NCBI GenBank assembly: GCA_002426025.1
Contig: DINP01000086.1
Span: 5,796-12,739 of the forward strand
DNA length: 6,944 nt
Reading direction: 5' to 3'
Source of the DNA: Bacteroidales bacterium UBA5537
GTDB lineage: Bacteria > Bacteroidota > Bacteroidia > Bacteroidales > Lentimicrobiaceae
The notes under the pieces were generated by a model. The model ran no database searches. It worked only from the letters and a program-made list of their open reading frames with translations, and was not told where the DNA came from. The position numbers and the translations under genes were made by a program. Shown here one piece after another: positions 1-4,761 of this stretch; the first letter of the stretch is position 1; the number at the start of each line of letters is the position of its first letter.

Positions 1-1023
1 CCAGTCTTTCTGAATCTCAGGGTTTTTACATTTCCTCACTTTATTATTTAGTTCATAAAGACTGTCAAAAGCTTCGTCCTGCATTTCGTTGCCAAGCCAG
101 GCTGTAAGGTCACGTTCTTCATCGGCCCATGAGATAGGATGTGGCACATTGACTGCGGAAACAGGCTGAAGTTTTTCTGCGATTTGCGAAGGGGTTCCAA
201 ATGTAAAGTTGGTATTGGCATAAACTTGCCGGGGCAGGGCTTTCATAAATTCAAAAATCCCGGTTTCGGCCCACTGGTGTTCACCAAATGATTCATAGTC
301 GAGGAAAATATTCACCACAGACTGATTCTTGTCAAAATCATTAATCCATTTAGAGAACTTCTCAGCGGTTAATGGCCATTCAATCCAGCTTTGGTTTGAA
401 AACCTGAAAGCAATATCATCGCTCAACTGGTAGTTGCGCAACAGCAATTTCAATTTGGGGTTTGAGCCAGAGCAATACAGGAAATTAGGACTTTTCCATC
501 CGAGTATATGCTTGGCGCCTTCGGTAAGCATAACATTGAACCCCATATCATAAACCATAGAGCCAATTTGATCGGAATAGATCAATTCGGTATTTCGGAA
601 AGCAGTGGGGCGAACACCAAACAATTTTTCAATCCGGTCAGCATGTTTCTGAACCTGGTATTTGAACTCTTCGGGATTTTTCAATGCAACCAATGAATGC
701 GCGTAGGTTTCCGCCAGAAACTCAACATTTCCAGTGGCGGCAAGTTTTTTGAAACTCGCGAGAGCCTCCGGGGCATACATTTCAAACTGGTCGAGGGCAA
801 TACCTGAAATCGAAAAACTAACCCTGAAAGCAGCTCCATATTCCTTAATGAGACCAAGTAGCAGATTGTTCATCGGCAGATAGGAGCGTTCGGTAACCCG
901 CTTCACAATAGACCTGTTCTGGAATTCATCAAAATAATCGTGGCTGTCACCGATATCAAAGAAACGGTATGTCCGCAAACGGAAAGGCTGATGAACCTGA
1001 AAATAGAAACAAATAGATCTCAT
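1..1023 (-). CDS. GH57 family alpha-amylase-like glycoside hydrolase (C-terminus cut by window edge)
   Basis: This is a retaining alpha-glucan-active enzyme of glycoside hydrolase family 57, probably cytoplasmic because no signal peptide is visible. The window shows 341 codons without a stop; family members of this kind are usually somewhat over 400 residues, so only the C-terminal part is missing. The conserved GH57 regions appear in order: HQP at residues 11-13; GNVEFLAET from 98; FRNTELIYS with the expected catalytic nucleophile E146; LDYESFGEH with the expected acid/base D242; and SWADEERDLTAWLGN around 298-312. The ATG at 1021-1023 is the only sensible start, since the frame meets a stop 24-27 bases upstream and the protein opens with the usual MRSICFYFQVHQP wording. 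The upstream DNA is AT-rich with no Shine-Dalgarno site. It follows the glycosyltransferase by 44 bases and is probably last of the three visible operon genes. Family membership is secure. The exact activity (alpha-amylase, 4-alpha-glucanotransferase or branching enzyme, all known in GH57) cannot be fixed from this fragment. Confidence 0.93.
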   Translation of the reverse strand, partial: MRSICFYFQVHQPFRLRTYRFFDIGDSHDYFDEFQNRSIVKRVTERSYLPMNNLLLGLIKEYGAAFRVSFSISGIALDQFEMYAPEALASFKKLAATGNVEFLAETYAHSLVALKNPEEFKYQVQKHADRIEKLFGVRPTAFRNTELIYSDQIGSMVYDMGFNVMLTEGAKHILGWKSPNFLYCSGSNPKLKLLLRNYQLSDDIAFRFSNQSWIEWPLTAEKFSKWINDFDKNQSVVNIFLDYESFGEHQWAETGIFEFMKALPRQVYANTNFTFGTPSQIAEKLQPVSAVNVPHPISWADEERDLTAWLGNEMQDEAFDSLYELNNKVRKCKNPEIQKDW

Positions 1024-1067
1024 AATTCGCTGTATTAATTTCTGATTTTAAATCTTAATTTATTCGG

Positions 1068-2345
1068 CTACACCTGTTCATAAACTTCTTTAATCAGGCG
1101 TGCGGCATTTTCCCATTTCAGGTTTTCAACTTCGGTTGCACCGTATTTTGAGAAAACAGACGACAGACTATTATACCGAAGCAAGGCATAGATTGCATCG
1201 GCCATAGCATCAATATCCCAGAAGTCAACCTTTAGCGCATGTTGCAGCACTTCGGCAACTCCTGATTGCTTCGAAATAACCACCGGTACATTCGAGCGCA
1301 TCGCTTCGAGGGGCGAAATCCCAAATGGTTCCGAAACAGAGGGCATAACATACACATCGCTCATGGCAAACATGCGATCAACATTTTCGCCCCGGAGAAA
1401 TCCGGTAAAATAAAACTTTGTTGACATTCGCAATTGCGCTACCCGGCGAATCATCTTCTCAAGGAGGTCGCCGGTTCCCGCCATAACAAAGCGCACATTC
1501 GGATCGCGTTGAAGCACTTTGTAGGCAGCTTCGATAAAATATTCAGGCCCTTTCTGAAAAGTTACCCTCCCTAAAAAGGTTACTACCTTTTCGGGAACAT
1601 GCTTTTGAACATTGACAAAATCTGATTTATCGGTAGGCTCAACTGCATTGTGAACTGTTATAACCTTTTCAGGATCAATGCCATAACGCTCTATTACAAT
1701 GTTCCTGGTAAGGTTACTGACTGTAATAACACGGTCTGCTGCCTGCATACCCTGCCTTTCAATTTCATAAACCTGCTGGTTCACATTTTCGCCTGAGCGG
1801 TCGAACTCGGTTGCGTGCATGTGCACAACCAAAGGCTTTCCGCTGGCTTTTTTGGCGGCTATCCCGGCCGGGTAAGTAAGCCAGTCGTGGGCATGAATCA
1901 GGTCGAACTGCGACTCGCTCGCAATTTGTGCGCCAACTAATGCATACCTTGAAACTTCCTCAAGCAGGGTTGGTCCGTATTTTCCAGAAAAGGTATAGCG
2001 GGCATTAAAAATAGATTCGTCAGAATAGGAGAAGTAAGCCTCCCCTTTCTCAATCAGATTGTCAAATGCTTCAGGCCCGACATAGGGTACCAGATTTGAA
2101 TTTACTTCGAGATAGGTGATATTTTTCCAGAATTCCTGTTGTTTGGTATTATGGACATCAATGGACACATCACTTGCATTGATAAGCCTGACAGCTTCCT
2201 CACTCTCATCACCATAGGCCTTGGGAACGACAAACAATACCTCAACGCCATTTTTCAGCAGGCCTTTTGTCATCCCAAAACATGCAGTTCCGAGTCCCCC
2301 GGTAATATGGGGTGGAAACTCCCAACCGAACATCAATACTTTCAT
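1068..2345 (-). CDS. Glycogen synthase-like GT-B glycosyltransferase
   Basis: This 425-residue GT-B fold glycosyltransferase combines a starch/glycogen synthase-like N-terminal half with a group 1 (GT4-like) C-terminal half. It probably adds glucose from a nucleotide-sugar to a growing alpha-1,4-glucan in the cytoplasm. Seen in the sequence: EFPPHITGGLG at residues 9-19, the counterpart of the glycogen synthase KTGGL donor loop; HAHDW at 151-155; HMHATEFDRSG at 175-185; GRVTFQKG at 259-266, with R260 and K265 in the usual phosphate-contacting places; AGTGD at 289-293; and the E-x7-E signature at E339 and E347 (SEPFGISPLE). The lysine of KTGGL is replaced by I14, which leaves the donor sugar nucleotide open. 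The length is slightly below GlgA of E. coli (about 477). It lies between the debranching and GH57 genes with gaps of 42 and 44 bases, which supports a glycogen role over a cell-surface glycan role. ATG at 2343-2345 is preceded by an AGAAGGG motif. Confidence 0.9.
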   Translation of the reverse strand: MKVLMFGWEFPPHITGGLGTACFGMTKGLLKNGVEVLFVVPKAYGDESEEAVRLINASDVSIDVHNTKQQEFWKNITYLEVNSNLVPYVGPEAFDNLIEKGEAYFSYSDESIFNARYTFSGKYGPTLLEEVSRYALVGAQIASESQFDLIHAHDWLTYPAGIAAKKASGKPLVVHMHATEFDRSGENVNQQVYEIERQGMQAADRVITVSNLTRNIVIERYGIDPEKVITVHNAVEPTDKSDFVNVQKHVPEKVVTFLGRVTFQKGPEYFIEAAYKVLQRDPNVRFVMAGTGDLLEKMIRRVAQLRMSTKFYFTGFLRGENVDRMFAMSDVYVMPSVSEPFGISPLEAMRSNVPVVISKQSGVAEVLQHALKVDFWDIDAMADAIYALLRYNSLSSVFSKYGATEVENLKWENAARLIKEVYEQV

Positions 2346-2354
2346 AGGTATAAT

Positions 2355-2361
2355 CCCTTCT
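2355..2361 (-). promoter_or_regulatory. Shine-Dalgarno-like site of the glycosyltransferase gene
   Basis: The minus strand reads AGAAGGG here, nine bases before the ATG at 2343-2345. This purine-rich match to the anti-Shine-Dalgarno sequence supports that start. The other two genes of the operon show only AT-rich leaders, as is usual in Bacteroidota, so this gene may be initiated differently within the same transcript. It is a motif match only. Confidence 0.5.
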
Positions 2362-2387
2362 GTTTAAAATATAATCAATTTAACAAA

Positions 2388-4340
2388 CTATTTTTTTGAT
2401 GAATACTGCCTGATAAGCCAGTTTATCCTCAACAATTCTGCAACATTCCATGCCTGCGAAATAGCCCCACCGGGTTTGTGTGGAGGATCACCATCATAAA
2501 CCTCTGAAATAGTACCAATTCCATGCTCCATTATTACATCATTGAATCCGCGATATAAATCGCTAGCCAGTTTAAGGCCACCTTTTCCATGAATTTTAAG
2601 GTAGCCTTCAATAAAGTGCCCAAGCAACCAGGGGTAAACTGAGCCCTGATGATAAGCCAGATCGCGTTGGGTCTGATTGCCTGAATATACCCCTTTGTAA
2701 AGTGGGTTCTTCGGGGCAAGTGATCGTAATCCCCTTGAAGTAAGTAATTCTGATTTCACCCTTTCAAGAATGCTGTTGCACATATCTTCGTTAAGAGGTG
2801 AATAGGGCAATGAAGTGGCGAAAACCATATTTGGCCTGACCGAAAAATCTTTATATTCTCCGTTAGTATAATCGGCTAGGTAACCTCGTTTTTTATCCCA
2901 GAAATTGGCAATAAATGCTTCAGGAAAGGCATCAGCCATAGGTTTCCACTCTTTTACAAAATCTTTGTCTCCGGCTTCTGTGGCAAGTTCGAGGGCAAAC
3001 ATCAGTGCATTGTACCATAAGGCATTAATTTCTACTGCATAACCTATACGGGGAGTTACCGGTTTTCCTTCGACCACTGCATCCATCCAGGTTACTGCAT
3101 ATCCGGTTTCACCGGCATAAACAAGACCATTGTCGTGCAATTTAATATTGTAACCCATTCCATCGCGGTAGCCCTGAAGAATTGATTTCAGTTTTTTTCC
3201 ATACTCTTTCCAGATTGTACTGGTTAATTTGGAATAAGCACCATATTTCTGCAAAGTCCAAAAGAACCATAGCGGCGCATCGGCAGAATTATACTGTGAT
3301 TGTTCACCAATACCCATATTGGGGAAAAGCCCTCCCTGCTGCTCCTGCATGATGGTATCTATCACCGCTTTAGCAGCCTTGAAATCGCCGGTTGCAATCA
3401 CCAATCCGGGCAAGGAGATAAATGTATCACGGCCCCATCTGCCAAACCACGGATAGCCGGCAATTACTTCCACTTTTTTGCCACGCTTCACAATAAACTG
3501 CTGTGAAGCATTCAGCAAACAATTTTCAAAACTATCTCGGGGAACGCGACGATCTGCTTCGCTTTTAAACATTTTTTTCAGCGATGCAGGATTTTCAGGT
3601 TCGGTCCCTGCCGAAAAATAGATACTTTCACCTTTAGCAATCGGCATTTCGAAATATCCGGGAACGTAAAGATCTTCGAGATAATCGTAACCACGCGCTT
3701 TCTCCTTAATGTATTCAACATTGTAATACCAATCGGGAACATGCACATATTCAGGATTTTTAGAGAATTGAAGGTGCAGGTGAGAATACCCTTTGTACAT
3801 TCTTAGCTTAATACCATTGGCGATGGGCTCGTAGCTGGTATCAACATCATAGTTGGCTTTACAGAGTGCATGGATGTTCCTGAAAGCCAGAAAAGGTCTG
3901 AAACGGATTATGGTTGGAGAATGTGCTTCGACAAGCGTATATTTTATCATCATACGGCCATCCTTGTGCGAGAATAGCATCTCTTTGGTAAATTCAATAC
4001 CTCCTACACCATAAGTCAGTTTAGGGATGGGTTCCGTAATAAAATCCTTCAGATATTTATGGCCTTTGGGTGAGTAAACTTCGCCCTGGTATTTCCTGAT
4101 CCCCAGATTAAATTCGGCATTATGCTGAATCAGGGTCTCGTCGAATGCAGAAAGCAATACATGGTTTCCTCCATCCATTGCAGGTTGAGGAACAACCAAC
4201 AGGCCGTGATATTTCCGGGTATTGCAATTAACAATGGTACTGCTTGCGTAGGCACCTTCGCGGCTAGTTCTCAGGACTTCCTTTGGTAAACTATACTCCA
4301 GGTTTACCAGTTGATTTTTATCAAAATTTATATAACTCAT
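2388..4340 (-). CDS. Glycogen debranching enzyme, archaeal type (amylo-alpha-1,6-glucosidase)
   Basis: This 650-residue cytoplasmic enzyme is expected to hydrolyse alpha-1,6-linked glucose at glycogen branch points. Roughly residues 15-245 match the bacterial/archaeal GDE N-terminal domain, with the signature ASSTIVNCNTRKYHGLLV at 32-49. Residues about 275-645 form the (alpha/alpha)6-barrel GDE C-terminal domain (GH133-like). Visible barrel motifs are GYPWFGRWGRDTF at 295-307, NSADAPLWFFW at 351-361, TWMDA at 417-421, RIGYAVEINALW at 431-442, QRDLAYHQGSVYPWLLG at 558-574 and ISEVYDGD at 611-618. D305 or D420 and E613 are candidate catalytic acids by analogy with related barrels; this is inference. 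The GH13-like glucanotransferase half of eukaryotic debranching enzymes is absent, as expected for a protein of this length. ATG at 4338-4340 is the only usable start: the frame has no other ATG, GTG or TTG before a stop upstream. It is probably the first gene of the operon, 42 bases ahead of the glycosyltransferase, and ends in TAG. Confidence 0.94.
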   Translation of the reverse strand: MSYINFDKNQLVNLEYSLPKEVLRTSREGAYASSTIVNCNTRKYHGLLVVPQPAMDGGNHVLLSAFDETLIQHNAEFNLGIRKYQGEVYSPKGHKYLKDFITEPIPKLTYGVGGIEFTKEMLFSHKDGRMMIKYTLVEAHSPTIIRFRPFLAFRNIHALCKANYDVDTSYEPIANGIKLRMYKGYSHLHLQFSKNPEYVHVPDWYYNVEYIKEKARGYDYLEDLYVPGYFEMPIAKGESIYFSAGTEPENPASLKKMFKSEADRRVPRDSFENCLLNASQQFIVKRGKKVEVIAGYPWFGRWGRDTFISLPGLVIATGDFKAAKAVIDTIMQEQQGGLFPNMGIGEQSQYNSADAPLWFFWTLQKYGAYSKLTSTIWKEYGKKLKSILQGYRDGMGYNIKLHDNGLVYAGETGYAVTWMDAVVEGKPVTPRIGYAVEINALWYNALMFALELATEAGDKDFVKEWKPMADAFPEAFIANFWDKKRGYLADYTNGEYKDFSVRPNMVFATSLPYSPLNEDMCNSILERVKSELLTSRGLRSLAPKNPLYKGVYSGNQTQRDLAYHQGSVYPWLLGHFIEGYLKIHGKGGLKLASDLYRGFNDVIMEHGIGTISEVYDGDPPHKPGGAISQAWNVAELLRINWLIRQYSSKK

Positions 4341-4381
4341 AACAGCAACTTTGGCTATTTGATTGTACCGGATTGAGGGTG

Positions 4382-4389
4382 CAAAGATA
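4382..4389 (-). promoter_or_regulatory. Bacteroidota-type -7 promoter element for the glycogen operon
   Basis: The minus strand reads TATCTTTG, an exact match to the Bacteroidota primary sigma factor -7 consensus TAnnTTTG. It lies about 41 bases upstream of the debranching enzyme ATG, implying a leader of roughly 35 bases. At 19 bases further upstream (4409-4412) the strand reads TTTT, three of four matches to the -33 TTTG box. It is the only exact -7 match I found on this strand between 4341 and 4450. The call rests on consensus and position only. Confidence 0.55.
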
Positions 4390-4629
4390 CATCAATTAAA
4401 CGGTAAGGAAAAAAGTACATATACAGGTTGTTGGGTATTAAAACTGACCCGTTTTTTTTCTCTTATCCCACAAACACAGCAATTGAGCAAATGTTCGACC
4501 ATTGGTGCAATATTAATTTAATGTTAAAAATTCCAAAATCAAATCAAAAATTGACAATATCTCTGCATGATTACAAAAAAAGAGTCAATCATTTCATCTT
4601 AACCATCATAAAGAGCAAAAAGCCGTTAA

Positions 4630-4640
4630 CTGTTTAACAG
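4630..4640. repeat. Short near-palindrome CTGTT-T-AACAG
   Basis: Two 5-base arms are perfect reverse complements around a single T, and overlap a second small dyad, GTTAA at 4625-4629 with TTAAC at 4634-4638. It lies just before a weak candidate -7 box for the peptidase gene, where an operator could sit. Arms this short arise readily by chance in AT-rich DNA, so the regulatory reading is speculative. Confidence 0.25.
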
Positions 4641-4648
4641 ATTTTGGC

Positions 4649-4656
4649 GACATTTG
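4649..4656 (+). promoter_or_regulatory. Weak candidate -7 element for the S9 peptidase gene
   Basis: The plus strand reads GACATTTG, one mismatch from the Bacteroidota TAnnTTTG consensus. TTA at 4626-4628, 20 bases before it, would be a poor -33 box. It lies 52, 70 or 106 bases upstream of the three possible starts at 4708, 4726 and 4762. No better plus-strand match was seen nearby, but the support is thin. Confidence 0.25.
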
Positions 4657-4685
4657 CCCGATTGGACTTCTTAATCAAAACACAG

Positions 4686-4704
4686 GGAATATACGAAATA
4701 TTCC
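4686..4704. repeat. Perfect inverted repeat, 7-base arms with 5-base spacer
   Basis: GGAATAT at 4686-4692 and ATATTCC at 4698-4704 are exact reverse complements separated by ACGAA. The repeat ends three bases before the ATG at 4708 and 57 bases before the ATG at 4762. It could be an operator for a dimeric regulator or a small hairpin in the peptidase leader. There is no T-run after it, so it is not an intrinsic terminator. The structure is directly visible; the function is inferred. Confidence 0.55.
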
Positions 4705-4761
4705 GATATGGCTAATGGAAAGTTCATGAAAATTTTACCCAAATATCAAATACCTGTTGAA

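Larger units (their letters stand above)
4341..4761. other. Divergent AT-rich intergenic region
   Basis: This region separates the minus-strand glycogen operon from the plus-strand peptidase gene. It carries the operon promoter at its left end, a T8 run on the plus strand at 4452-4459 with no stem before it, a very AT-rich centre (29 G or C among 120 bases at 4501-4620 by hand count), and two small inverted repeats at 4630-4640 and 4686-4704. A 69-codon open frame at 4428-4637 begins with TTG and encodes a Lys/Ile/Asn-rich peptide of the kind AT-rich DNA gives by chance; I do not call it a gene. No tRNA, rRNA or recognisable riboswitch is seen. If either peptidase start at 4708 or 4726 is used, the region ends there instead. 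Confidence 0.7.

Noticed and set aside
508..696. 62-codon plus-strand open frame
   Set aside because: It lies antisense within the GH57 gene, whose frame carries the conserved catalytic motifs in the same stretch.
2139..2399. 86-codon plus-strand open frame spanning the glycosyltransferase start
   Set aside because: It is antisense to the N-terminal donor-loop region of the glycosyltransferase and shows no family resemblance.
2534..2719. 61-codon minus-strand open frame
   Set aside because: It overlaps the debranching enzyme in another frame on the same strand, where the real frame holds the conserved barrel motifs.
3300..3506. 68-codon plus-strand open frame
   Set aside because: It is antisense to the conserved GRWGRDTF region of the debranching enzyme and looks like a shadow frame.
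4452..4459. T8 run as an intrinsic terminator on the plus strand
   Set aside because: No GC-rich stem precedes it, and no plus-strand gene ends upstream.
4428..4637. 69-codon plus-strand open frame in the intergenic region
   Set aside because: It starts with TTG, has no convincing ribosome site, and encodes a Lys/Ile/Asn-rich peptide without recognisable motif in very AT-rich DNA. It is most likely chance.
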